Notes under the pieces: generated by a model
The model's input: only the letters and a program-made list of their open reading frames with translations
Database searches by the model: none
What the model was told of the DNA's origin: nothing
In this document: in pieces, positions 48,871-61,615 of the stretch
Position numbering within the stretch: the first letter of the stretch is position 1
Layout: the number at the start of each line of letters is the position of its first letter
Position numbers and translations under genes: made by a program
Assembly (NCBI GenBank): GCA_025331565.1
Contig: JAFREQ010000034.1
Coordinates: 2,604,001 to 2,668,000 of the forward strand
Direction of reading: 5' to 3'
Length of the DNA stretch: 64,000 nucleotides
Origin: Holacanthus passer
Lineage: Eukaryota > Chordata > Actinopteri > Pomacanthidae

Positions 48871-51800
48871 TATATATTGAAATGTATAAAATATGGAAAG
48901 ATGGCTGCAGAGAACTTTAAAATACACTGAGTTAATTTCATGAACTTTAAACCATTTAGTGAACATAAGGAAATTTGAGTTTAAGTTAAGCCTAAGTTTT
49001 ACCAAGCTAACATTAGGTCACCAGCTTCATTTTGCAAATGTTCAGGCTATCGTTTTTTTCCCGCTCTTTAGTAGCTACTTCAGATTTAAATAATAAATCA
49101 TAAATATAAACTTTTAAAGCTCTCTCCATTCCCTGAAAAGTTAGCGCTGTCAAGATGATTTACTATTTGTCATTTGCAATTTGAATTTTGGTATAAAAAG
49201 TTGAACTCCATGTGAAAGCACCGCTCAAATTTCTGAGCCGATCAGGGAAATTTCATTGAAGTGATTTGATTTTAGTTTAAATATTTGTTGTTTCAAATGC
49301 TGCAGTCAAAGATACTCAAGTCAAGGATTTGAATGGCGAGAAGTTCTGACAGCCACGCAAACATGAATGATTACACATTCCTGGTGAAGCATGAATGAAT
49401 CAGCTGGTCCAGAAAAATGACAGCATTGGTTTGGTTTGGCCTCATCAAAGTAAAAGACACTTGAAATATTGTTTCATCTTTTGGCATCAATCAGACTACA
49501 TCTTGCTACGTGGGCCCACCACTTGCAAGGAAAGTGTAGGAGTCTCGTCAAGGAGTATCAGTCACGCTGACTCCTGGCTTCGAAAGCTGGCTTTTTGGTC
49601 GAGAATCCTTTGTGTTATCGTTTGTTAATCACTGAATTTTCTTGTGATCGGTTTTGCAAAACAAAGACCTTATGAATAAATTAGAGCATATAACTCAGAA
49701 CGTCTGACACACACAAACAGCTGCCTGGGACATAACAGATGGCGAATGATGACACACGCAATAGTATGTAGATCACGCTTGGGTATATTGAACAACAGTG
49801 TGTGGATGTTGATTTACTCTATCTGTGGATGTGCAGTGTATTTTCCTCTTGGTAGGAAGAAAATATTGCAATACACTCATGTTAAAACCTTAATGCTTCA
49901 AAACTTCATGGTCAGTTTCATCCTCCGAATATAGTTTAGAATATAGTTTTTCAGCATGCGTGGCCTCCTGGATGAACACAGGTACCAACACACTGTAGCT
50001 CTCTGGGTTCAGCCGTCCACTATATAGATCGGCACTCCCTTGTCAGAGACGAGCAACTTGGCCCATAGCGAGGGAGATAAAGATGTCAATGTGCCCTCTC
50101 TATCTCTTTCTGTTTCTCCATCTCTGTCACTGTCTCTCTGCCTCTTTCAAGTTTCATGTGCTTCCAGGGCGCAGATGTTGACAGCTTGTTTTTCCTCGCA
50201 AAGTGCTGAGTTTTCGAGAGACTGTCGCTTCCCATTTGCTATTTAATATTTCAGCGTGAGGTGTTTCTGGGTGTTGTTGCTACAGGGTCTGCTACAGGGA
50301 TTGGGGCTTTGGTGACTTGCATGAAAAACGATCTGTGTGGAAAAAGTTTGAATGAAACAAGTTTTTGATGATTGTCGGAACACGGTTTCATTTTTATCAA
50401 GAAATTATATCTTACTGTGGGAAATATAATATAGCAGCTCTAGGTTTGACGACTAATTGAGTGTTATTAACTTTGCCTTGCCTGGCAAGCTCAAAAATGA
50501 CACTCAGAAATTTGAAGAAGTTTTTGAAGCATTGATTTCCAACAGAGGTACATAAAAGCGGGCTTCTCATTTCTGGCCGGTGATTTTGTTGGCTGAAATG
50601 ACAACTGTCACAGTCTGACTTTGTAACGTTAGCTGATTTTAAAATGAGAACCTTATTTAAGGATCTTAAATACACATTTGATGGTTGCATGCAAGATATA
50701 AAGTGCTAAAAGACTGAAGCTAAAGCAAGATGTCTTAGTCAAAAAGTCAGCATCTTCACCTGCAAGACGAAAACATCAAATCAGCATTGCTTATTATATA
50801 TTTAAAAAAATAAAATCAGATTCTTTGTTTATTTTCAGTTTTAACTTTACAAAAGAAAAAGGGCTTTTAGGAAGAGGACTAATCTTAACACTCTTTTGGG
50901 TAACGTTGTCTTATTATCATTGGGTTGCTAAAGCACAAACTTCTCCATATTCTTTAACTTAACCTGTAAAAAAAAAAAAAAAAGAAAACCACATTTTTTA
51001 ATCAGTTCCTTACATTTTTGCTCTTGTATTTCTGGAAAGAATAAAATCTAACACACTCCCAACTCTTAAAATGTAAAGTGTCACTCTTTGGCTTTAGCTT
51101 TGGCGTGTTGAGAAATCCAAACCTTGACAGGCCTGCTGTGGAGGGTTTAGCTCGATCAATCATCGCTTTTTGTCCATAAGAGGGTTTCTCATCAGTTGCA
51201 CCTTGATCATTTTCATCTGGAGATCAGTCCTACCAAATAATTAACACCTCTCGCGATGTCTCAATGTAGCAAGACAAGAGCAAATCCTGTTTTTTTTTTT
51301 GTTTTTTTTTGTCCAAAGCTGTGTGTTACGTCTAACAGGAGCCGGTGTGATTCAGATATCCCTCCTTGATGTGAAAGCATGAGTAGGGTTTTGCCTGCGC
51401 TCCCTGAGAGAGCGCTGGAGTAATAGCAGCTGCTCAGTCCTGATTAGAGCCACCATCCTTCCACAGCCAGGCCCACACATCTATGTCCTACTTTCTCTCT
51501 CTCCTCCTCTTCCTCTCTCCCCACTCGCTCCTAAAGTCATGCTCCTAGCTGCTGCTCGAAAATCAAAAAATCACTCTCCATGAGACCTTTTTTTTTTTTC
51601 TTGTTGATCCTTGCGTCTTTTTTTAAAACCCCTTTTGGTCGTCCACCCACCCATAACTTTTTATCCTATGAGAAGATCTGTAGCACTTGTAGCCAGTATG
51701 AATAATATACATGCGTCCATGCTCACGTGTGCTCAGGCCCACATATGGTTCATCCTAGGACAGAAATTTGTCAAGATTTGTTTTCTGAAACCATACACCC

Positions 51801-52077
51801 ACATACACGCCCACAGACATGTACATAAACACGCAAGAGTTATGAGTCATTGCAAATGCCAGAACTGGTGAGGTGTCTCTGAATTAGAGGATCCTGCAAC
51901 CAAAAATCTATATTAAAGTCCTCTGGATTTGAAAGAATTTACTCTAATGTGCTGTTCAACACGTCAGTGGGGCAGTTACAAGCAGGACATTTTTCCTGTG
52001 TGTGGTTGGATGTGGGATGTATTTGTGACTGTGTAGGTGTGTGATGAGAATTTCTGCTGTGTTCTTGCGAAACAAAG

Positions 52078-52456
52078 TACAACCCCAGTTCCAAAAAAGT
52101 TGGGATGCTGTGTAAAATAAAAGAGTCTGGATGCTGAAGCTGAATCCTGTATCGGGCAAGAATGGGACAACATTTCACGTTCAGAACTGCATAAACTGGT
52201 CTTCTCAGTTCCCAAACGTGAGAGGTGATGCAACACAATGGTAAACATGCCCCTGTCCTAACTTTTTTGAAACGTGTTGCTGGCATCAAATTTAAAATGA
52301 GCATATATTTTTCATGAAACGACTTTTTTTTAGTTTCAACATTTGATATGTTGTCTTTGCACTATTTTCATTTCCATATAGCCTTTAAATGCAAACCACC
52401 CAAGTCTGTTTTTGTCAACATTTTAGACAACATCCCAACTTTTTTGGAATTTACAA
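52078..52456. mobile_element. MITE-like family A, copy 3
   Basis: Left end tacaaccccagttccaaaaa with gttgggatgc, and right end catcccaacttttttggaat, form terminal inverted repeats; the outermost right bases are altered. Internal blocks caagaatgggacaacatttc, ttcccaaacgtgagaggtga and gtgttgctggcatcaaattt match the copy at 1995-2633. Open frames across it are spurious. Confidence 0.75.
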
Positions 52457-53534
52457 GCAATAAAAACAAAAAAATCTTGCTTAAGCTTTTCACACATTCA
52501 CGTGGATTCAGGATTTTTCCTCCTTTCCACTGCCCCGCTTTGTTTCTTCATTTTGCCAGTCCGGGTATGTGTCTCATGCTGTATATGTGCTCTGTAAGGT
52601 CGAGAGAGGGCTGCACTGAGTTTTGGGAGGAGAAGAAAAGCCTTCAATATCTCAACCAAAGTGATGTAAGTTATAGTTTCAGATCATCTTTTACAGGCAC
52701 ATATTCCTGTGTGTGCTGTTTTCTTGTCAAAATGATGAGCAGACAGGCTGAAGCAGCTCCTCTGACTCAAATTACCCCAGGGTCAGGATGAGTTGAGCTG
52801 CTACGTGTGAGATGGGATGCTTTTTATGAAGAATTTAAAACCATTTTCTTCCATTTTGGAGAGTCTACTGTAACTTTAGCAGAGTGCAATATTGGCACCC
52901 AGACCTCAGTGATTTGGTCCATTTAATTAGAGCAGTTACAGCCCGGACAGCACAAGTAAATGTTTAGCTGCTGGCCAGTTTTTAGGTATAATCTTATTAA
53001 ATTTAATTTGAAAAAGAAAGGAACAATGTGTGTTGCCAAATGGCTCATTTCACACTTGGAAAACATTTTAATAAACTAAGTCATGGAGTCCCAAAACAGC
53101 ACTGGTTTGGCTGGTTTGTCTTATTGGCGCACCTAAAGCGATGCTGTATAAAGAACACACATTTTAGGACATTCAGAAAATGAAGGGCAGGTGAACATCT
53201 AATGAAGAAAACATAAATGGGAATAAAAACAAAGGAGGAAAGAAGAGGATAAAAGGGAACTGAGAGGAGGAGGAGGAGTGAGAGTAGCTTCCTGTCCTTT
53301 TCCCCTGGGCTGAGTAGGAGCAGATTGTTCAGCCTAAGGTTGGACATGCTCGGGGGTTTTGTGAATGAAATGGACGCCTTGGCACCGTGCCCGTACATTA
53401 CACAGCTAGGTTTTCTCCTGTCTTCCTTCCCATCCCTCCTCCACTGCCCTCTCTCCCTCCTATTCATCAGGAGACTTCCCAGACTGCAACATGTTGGAGT
53501 CCAGTTACCATCACTTAGCAACTCCCAGGAGCTA

Positions 53535-53680
<146 letters not shown>

Positions 53681-54107
53681 CAGTTCAATTCAAATAAGCT
53701 TTAAACTATTGTTAAAGTACAGTGCTGTTGAAACAGTATAGTGTATTAATAGTAGTAATTAATTGGTACATTTTATACTGTATGTCGTTTACTGTTATAT
53801 TTCAAAAGGCACGGAAAAGACTAGACAGTAAACTCAACAAAGACTAAATCATATATTGTTTATATATAGTGCTGTACACACGATATATGCAGCGAAAATA
53901 TGCAGTCTGTCTCTGCCATCTAGTCACTCTTTCAGGTCACTTTCATGGAACCTGGTTAGCCAAGTGGCCGGCAATAAGCCAGGAAAACGTTTTCCAACTA
54001 CCTGGATGGTGAACATGCAAAAATGGAAAAAGGGCAGAAATTTCCGATCTCTACCACCACAGACATTTGGTCTGTCCAAAACAAAAGCTGGAATGAAGCA
54101 GGTGTTT

Positions 54108-54210
54108 AAAAATGTAACTAAAAAGTTACTTATCACAGTAAAGCATTACTTTTAACTAGGGGTAACTAGTAACTGTAACTAATTACTCTTTTTCAGTAAC
54201 TATCACAACA
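54108..54210. repeat. TAACT-rich interspersed repeat fragment
   Basis: Dense aaagttact/gtaactag/taactaatt motifs, partly palindromic, like the core of a known fish repeat rich in AGTAACTAGTTACT. Family not assigned. Confidence 0.4.
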
Positions 54211-55317
54211 TTGTTGATATTGTATATGATTTGTCATATACATTAGTTACTTACTTACTAATTAGTTAGTCACAATACATTATGTGAGGTAATGCTGATA
54301 TACAGTATATGAACGAACATGGTATTATCTTCTATGTTTTTTCTGCATAAGAAACTAAAGAAGGAAATATATGTATACGTTAACTTTACAAATAATGACT
54401 TCATGATATGTGTGTATTTGGGACTAAAATCAATTCCATCTTAGATGTATCTTTTCCACTCTGACCATTACTTACTGCTTCTTCTCATTCACTTACTCAG
54501 CCCACATTTACAGGCAAACACACACACACACATACACAACCTCATTTAAACTCATCCAAACAACCACAGACCCTCTCTTCTTTCTTCCTCTCTCTCTCTG
54601 TCCACCCACTGAACTCAAAGTGCTCTGTAGCGGTAATGGCCGACCTGTGTTTCACCGCGTCACGTGACATGTGGAACGAGCCTTAATGGAGAGAAGCTCC
54701 ATTCAGTTTTACCAGCGTAGTAGTTCTTTCAGGTGGAAGATACAGTATGCATGATGGAAGTCAGTGGAAATATGTCGACAAGGGTTCCTGTAATGGCTGA
54801 ATGAAATATTTTACTCTTTTAAAAGCTTTTCAGTGAACCTGACTGCAGGTAGAAAACAAGGTGACTCATGCACAGGTGTGTCTCGAAGGTGGTGACATGT
54901 CTTTGTCATTTCCTAAAACTGATTAAACACTCAAGGTGCCACCCTGAAATCCTCAGTTATGATTGGCTAATAGTCATTTTAGGAGATTAAACAACAGTTT
55001 AGTGGCAAAGATAATCACAGCACACATGTTAAATTTGACCCTAAATTTAACTCTGACCCTAAGAACTCAATTGATCAGCACATCGGAAGATCACAAATAA
55101 ACACATCATAGCCTGTTTGTTTGATCCAAATAAAACCTAAAGCATAAAAATATTCAGTTGTGTTTTTACAGGGAGTTTTGTGCTGGACTATTTCTTCTTT
55201 CTAGTTACTTTAACATTCGTGAATTCTGTGAGGTGTTTCTGCCGTCTGACTGATGGACGTCTCTATGTTCCAACATCACAATTGTGAGAATTTTTGTCTT
55301 ATGTGATTATAAAATGA

Positions 55318-55480
55318 ATATCTTGTGTTTTGGACTGATTGTCAGTCATCTGAAGGCGTCACCGCGGGCTTTAAGAAACTGTGATGGGTATAATTTGATA
55401 CTTAGATTTCACAGACCTGGATTAATCAATAATAAAAAATAAAAAATCTGAATTAAAAAAATGTCATTTGCAGCCCTTAA
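55318..55480 (+). repeat. Interspersed repeat family F, copy 1
   Basis: Contains ttgtgttttggactgattgt, ctgaaggcgtcaccgcgggc and catttgcagccctta around a degenerate attaatcaataat block. Same family as the split copy at 59735-60325. Confidence 0.5.
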
Positions 55481-56433
55481 GGGCTTATTTTTACAGTAAA
55501 TGTGCAGCCTAGCAAGCGTCTGTCAGTGCTCGACTTTCTGTTCTCCCATTGAAAATATCAGTAGATTCAGCAGAGGCCGCTGGTCCATAAGTAAAAACAG
55601 TATCTACATGACAACTACATTAGTAACACTGTCGTTGGGTGGTATTTTGAAGTCAAGCATGTTTTATACTGTAAATGTACAAGATTTGTACCTGTCAGAG
55701 TACACTGTATTTTTTGACATCCCATGAAGATTACACCACGATCTTTAAAGTATTCTGTAAAAACACTCATCCCTCGTGTCACGTTGTCAATACATCATAC
55801 ATATACAGCCCTGTTTTCTATGCTTTCTTCCAACACACAGTATGTATCTCATCACACATCACAGCCTTTCCTTTTCACCCCGAGGCACAGACAAGGGGAT
55901 ATAGCTGCTGTCGTACTTTTATTGATGCTACAAGTATTACTGCATGAGGGAGGTTTGCGTCTGCTCACACAGACACTCATGTTCTCCTCGCGCTGATGAA
56001 GTCCCCTCAGACGGGGGGGCAGGAGCCTGGATCCGGTGTCCGGAGGGGGGCTTTGCCCTGTCAGCATCCCATCTTCTCTGCATAGATTCAGGGAAGAAAG
56101 GAAGGGTTCCCAGGATACCTCGATCGATCTGGCCCCCATCCCCCACATCTCCTCTTCCCTCCTATCTTCCATCTAACCCTCCCCCAACCCGGCAAGGTAA
56201 AGCAGGAGCTCTCATCCTAGCTGAGTCTGTGCATGCGTGTTGTGTCTGCTCCTCTTGTATGTTTGTGCGTGTGCATTTTTAAGAGCTGGAAAAGCTGACA
56301 CCATGAATCCAGGCAGCTGTCTCGGAGGATTTATATCACATTGTGTTAGCCCGTGTTTGGGTGATGGGAGGAAGCTGTTTATGGGGCTGAAAATGCTGGA
56401 ATGGGCAGGAGGGATATTTCTTTCCACCCCTGC

Positions 56434-56435
<2 letters not shown>

Positions 56436-56476
<41 letters not shown>
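56436..56476. repeat. (GT)n microsatellite
   Basis: About 20 GT units. Confidence 0.97.
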
Positions 56477-56478
<2 letters not shown>

Positions 56479-57079
56479 CTCAAGGAAACTGTGATGACTC
56501 TTAATTTTTTTTCCTCATTGTCAGTAACTATATCTCTCTCAGTCTGCTGTGTAGCCCTGCTGCGCCCGTGTCTGTCTGTGACCTTAAAGTACCCCTGCAG
56601 AGCTAAAGTATCTGTGGATTAGTTGTTATGGTGGCCACTTAATGCGCCTCCCTTCCCTCTGTCTCTCTCTCTCTCTTTCCTTCCCTGCGCCTGCCAGGCT
56701 GATATTTTGATCTGTCACAACAGGTTTTGCTCAGCGGGCCTGTCAGTGACGAGCAGTTGGGGGCTCACACATATGCTTTGTGTCATTGGATCCCCTCAGG
56801 TTAGCATGGGGCTCGGGGCTTTCCCATAGTGATGCCGTCTGATGGTGTGAAGCCTGATGTAAAAATCTGATTGTGTGTGTGCGTGGTCCGTGTATTGCTG
56901 ATGTTGTGGGGACATAAATCGGTTTGCACAGTCGCATTGTGGGGACTTGCCTTCCTTATGGGGACAAAACACAAGTCCCCGTACTGAAAATGATTAAATT
57001 TTAGGGTGAAGATTTGAGTTAAGGTTAGGGTAAGTCTCCAGGAAATGAATGTAAGTCAATTTAATTTCCTCTGAAGTGA

Positions 57080-58010
57080 TGGAAACACAACTGTGTGTGT
57101 GTGTGTGTCAGGTTTTGTGCATGAATGAAGGAGACGTACTGTGTGTGTGCAAGTGTTTTTTCGTGTAGGTGTTTTCTGTGTGATGCACTGATTTATTAAA
57201 ATTCTTTCAGACGTGACGTGTGTCTGTGCTGAGGCCTGATTTGGTTGCATCTGTGCACACATTTTATATACATTTGTGTGTGTGTGTGTGTGTGACAGGA
57301 AGGCAGAAAGACAAGAGAGAATGTGCACGCTGATACTGTTGTTTAAGTGTGAAAATTTGATAAGCTTGTTGAAATTGATCTTGTCGTCTCTGCCTTTCTC
57401 TAAATGTGTGTGTGTGTGTGTGCATATTTGTGTGTCCCTATAAGCCTCAGTAGCAAGAGCAGTGTCGCTTATGATGGATGAGGTGACATACACTGCATGT
57501 CAATAATGAGCTTGCACGCTTTCCTCTCACACATTCACACCTTGCTCTTAGAGAAGGGCTCCTATCTTTCAAATTAGCACGCTATGTGACTAATCTTCCT
57601 CTCCAGTCGGCGCGCCTGTGAAAATAGGGCAGTTTGGAGACTGCTGTGTGTGAGAGCTTTCTGCATTTTCCCAAGGGTATATTCCCTAAAGAGGAAGATT
57701 AATATATCAATGGGTGACTTGATCATAGTCAAACATACACATGTGCTGTGTGTGTGTGTGTGTGTGCGTGCTCTTGTGAGCGCAAGCATGTGAGCAGTTC
57801 TAGAGAGCCGCCTCCTTTATTTGCATGTCTGGAGCGAACATCTATCATCATCATCAAGGCGCTGCAAAACAGTGAGGCAGGCAGGCGCGCCGACGCTCTC
57901 GGGAGAGAGACTGAACACACTTTCAAATCTTTACCGCAGCGATATGAAACGTTTCCTAAATGCCTTCACCTCGGGGCAAAGGCACACTACACACACACAC
58001 ACACATGCAC
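57080..58010. repeat. Cluster of short (GT)n and (AC)n runs
   Basis: Five short dinucleotide tracts at about 57087-57108, 57277-57294, 57403-57421, 57748-57766 (GT) and 57991-58006 (AC), in a generally GT-skewed kilobase. Confidence 0.85.
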
Positions 58011-58489
58011 AGATGCAAACAGACAGATTCTGTTTTGTATTAATTTCCCTTGCTCTTGCTGACTGTGGTTGTATTTTCCCATCATTCACCTCATCACTCA
58101 CAAACCCCAGCATAAATATAAGAACACCTGAGGAAGCATCTTATTATTGAAAAGACACCAAATCCTCCTCATTAAAAAACACTCCTCCCTTCATCCACAG
58201 CATATTTTTTGAAAGCTGATGGCCAGAGTGGCTCGATCCATTTTCTGGAGCCAGAGGGGATTTGCTGGGCAGTACTAAAGAGAGGAGGGGAACGCTGCAA
58301 TGGTACAGCCTGATAGATAGAGGAGCAAGAGACAGTGTGTGTGAGCGGAATAGTAAAAAGAGCCCCCGAGACGAGGAGGGGAGGAGGGGGTGTGCATGGT
58401 GGGAGGAAGGGAGCGAGAGTGAAGGAGGGAGGAGTGTGGTGGAGTGGAGGCACAGAGCCAGAAAATTGCATTGCGTGCTCGGTGATTAG

Positions 58490-58800
58490 TTTACCTCCTG
58501 GGTCTCATTCTCTCTCACTCCCCTCCTCTCACTCTCCTCTCACTCCCCAGGTTCTTTTCTACCTCTAGTAGCTTTTCCTTGTGTCTGTCTTTGTCTTGCC
58601 ACTTTGGCTGCTTCTCGCCTCCTTCCACTTCCTCTGTCACTACATCACACTGTCACTTCTCTCTATTCTCCCCTCCTCTTCGGCCGCTCTCCTCCACTTT
58701 CTTGGCGGTTATCTCCGCTGCTTCTCCTCTCTATCTCTGTCTCCCCCCGCCCACTCCTCTTCCTCCTCCTCCTCCTCTTTTTCCTCCTTGTGTGCTGACT
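58490..58800. repeat. Polypyrimidine/polypurine tract
   Basis: About 300 bp strongly enriched in C and T on the plus strand (repeated ctc, tcctcctcctcct at 58754-58790). Low-complexity; frames across it are not genes. Confidence 0.85.
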
Positions 58801-59734
58801 TGGCTCTCGCCTCCATTCTTGTGTTATCTTCAGGGCTTGAAAAAAAAAAAAAAAAATGCATAATGCCACCTAACCTGCAAGCAAGCCCGTCAAACCTTTA
58901 AAGAAAAACGGTGATGTGATGATGTCTTTTTTTTGATCGTGTGACAGACAAACTCGCAGGCACAAAGGAGATTTACGCAGAAAACTTTCAATCAGTCAGT
59001 AAGTCAGGGAAGCATTTTAACACCATAAGCCAGCCGTGCTAATTATAGTCTTAAGAGCAATAAACATGAGCTTCAAGTGTCTCGCACAGTACAACAGAAG
59101 TGCTGACGCTGAATGGAAGCCAGCCTCCACACGGCCCTTTTTGGTTTGGTGCTCTTTGAAAAGCAAGTGGGTCAAGCCTTTTCTTCTTAATCCGTACATA
59201 ATCTGGCCCTTTCCTCTGGCTGAAGAGCAGCCACAAAAACAGTACAGGAGGGGTGGGGTGACGGAGGGTGATAGACAGACAGGGGAGAGAAAGAGGATTT
59301 CACTTCAGGCTGGTGGGGTATTTCTCTCCGAAGATGCTTTTTAAGGTAGCAGAAGGCCACGGAGGAACAAATTGCTGGTACTCTAATAACCCTCAATCAT
59401 AATGTCAAAGCTCATTCTGTCAAATTTTTCTCAGCAGCTCGGGACGTCATATTCACGTGTGTGAAGATCCTACAGAACATTTGATATAAAGAGCTGTGAA
59501 ACCAGCTGTAATGCGCCGTGTGTTCGAGAAGGTGATTTAGAAATATCACTGCAGCTGACGCCTTAACCTTCAAAAAACAAGCAACAAATCAGAAAGTTAT
59601 TGCCAGTCACATCCTCACGAAACTCAAATCAGAAAGAATGAATATGGAGAGTGGAGCCTATCCCAGCATGCAGTGGGTGAGAAGTAGGGTATTTCACAGA
59701 TTAAATTGGAAAAAACATTACTCTTGTTTAAGTG

Positions 59735-60325
59735 TTCTGGCACTGAAACAATTAGTCAGTTAATCTGCAACTATTTTGATAAGCAATTCATCAATTAATA
59801 AGTCATTTTAATCAGTCATAAGTCATTTTAAGCAAATTAAAAATTCTCTAGTTCCAACCTTTTGAGGATTTGCTGTTTTGCTTATTAATTTAAACTGAAT
59901 ATCTGGAGTTTGGACTGATTTTCAGGCAAAACAAGACTAATCATATTTATTTCTGCACATATTTCTGCATATTTTTGCACTCTGCTAAATTTTTTTGCAC
60001 TATTGTCACAAGGTTTAGGAGTCAAATGCCTGTGTTTACTTCGTTGTTAGTCTACTTATGTGTAAGTATGGAGATCAAAAAGAAACTGGAGTCAAATTCC
60101 TTATATGTGTACACATACCTGTCCAATAAAGCTGATCCTGATTCTGATATCATTATGATTCAGATAGATACACCTAAGGAAAAAGTATGTGTCTTTGAAG
60201 CATCATGATGTCTTCAAATGTTTTGTTTTGCCTGGAAATCGGTCCAGTATTTTTCACTATTTTCTAGCTCAAAAGATTAATTCATCAAAAGAATATTCAG
60301 CAGATTAATCAATATTGTGACTTTT
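59735..60325 (+). repeat. Interspersed repeat family F, copy 2, split by a LINE tail
   Basis: The left part (59735-59940) has aacaattagtcagttaatct, gaggatttgctgttttgctt and ggagtttggactgattttca. The right part (about 60190-60325) has gatgtcttcaaatgttttg, tttttcactattttctagc and cagattaatcaat. In intact copies of this family these parts are adjacent. Confidence 0.55.
59941..60165 (+). mobile_element. LINE 3' tail inserted in repeat F
   Basis: Ends in cctgtccaataaagctgatc then ctgattctgatatc, the typical (TGATTC)-like tail of a fish non-LTR element. Upstream is the T-rich, ttgcac-containing 3' UTR style. No ORF. Confidence 0.55.
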
Positions 60326-61260
60326 TGTTCTCTCATTTGAAATAGTAGATTCAGACTTGCAAAACCGGGTGAACAGCAGAGGCACAAGTGACAAAAACAA
60401 ATACTGCTGTTGGATGGAATTATGGATTCAAAAAACAAAAAAAAAACCCCAAATGCTGTAAACATTGCTGTTTGGGGGGAAAGGATGTTTTGAATCAAGA
60501 ATATTTTAGGGAAATGTCGCAATCCAGATCTACTTTTTAAACCTCTTCTTTTCAGAGTTCATTCTAAGGTGACTGCAGGTTTTTGTTTACTTTCAGCCCT
60601 CGTGTAATCTCCATTGATAATGTTGGTCGGAGCTGCGTTATGTAGTTTTAATTTGAACTGTTGAATCAGATCAATCATTTAATTAAGACTGCCCTTCATT
60701 TGATTACCCGTCTGGATATTGGATAGTGCAGCCCCGTTGCTGTTGATATCTGCTAATGCTCAGCTGAAGTGATCAATAGCATTCTGTATCTGAAAGAGAA
60801 GGCAACATCCCGTCTCTTTAGCACTGATACACAATCTCCTTATCCGTTATCATGCTTTAGTCCATTATTGGAGAATGAGCCCAAATTATCTCAGATCAGC
60901 CTGAATATCTGGCTGTCGTCCATCTGAAGGCAGAGAGGCCTTGATCACGTGTGATCTTATCCTTTCTATTCTTCTCCTCCTTCATCCACCATCATCCTCT
61001 CCTTCTTTGCCCCCTTCTCTCTGCTTTCCACTGGTCTTAGTCACATGATCACAGAGCAATGAGTTGGGGTACCTGAGGACCGTTGCTAATGGTGACAAAT
61101 GACTGGCTGTGCTGAGAGGAAAAGAGAGCGAGTACAGCAGAGGAGAGACACTATACATGCTGGGGGTCAGTGTTTGTGCTCTGTGCACAGATAGAGGAGG
61201 GGAGGAGAAAGACACTGACGCATGAAATGTGAAACAATATCAGTTTGCTTTAACATCTGC

Positions 61261-61615
61261 ATCGGTTAAGGGAGTAGTCTGGCATTTTAGGAAATGGGCT
61301 TACACACTTTCTAGCATTAAGGCTGGATTGTTTCTTCCAGAGAATTCTTGGTGTCTTGTTGTTACAATGAAGTTGCCCGAAATAGTCCGACACAGAAACC
61401 CATGTAAAACCACAATGTGGTGTCTGCATACAGTATTTAATTTTTATCTTTAGAGGTGCTGGCAGGCGGTTTTATTTTTTCAGGCTGGCTATTTTCCACT
61501 GTCTTAATGCTGAACTGCCTCCTGTCTATGGCTTCATATTTAATACACATACATTAAAGTGGCATCAAATCTTCTCTTGACTTTTGGCAAAAAAGCATTT
61601 CCCAAAATGTCCGCT
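61261..61615 (+). repeat. Interspersed repeat family C, copy 3, with inverted ends
   Basis: Left ggcattttaggaaatgggct is an inverted version of the right aagcatttcccaaaatgtcc. Between them agaggtgctggcaggcggtt and tatggcttcatatttaatac match the known internal order of this percomorph repeat. Confidence 0.6.

Noticed and set aside
51939..52304. 121-codon minus-strand frame
   Set aside because: Lies across a non-autonomous MITE copy.
57056..57493. 145-codon minus-strand frame
   Set aside because: Driven by several AC/GT tracts (His-Thr repeats).
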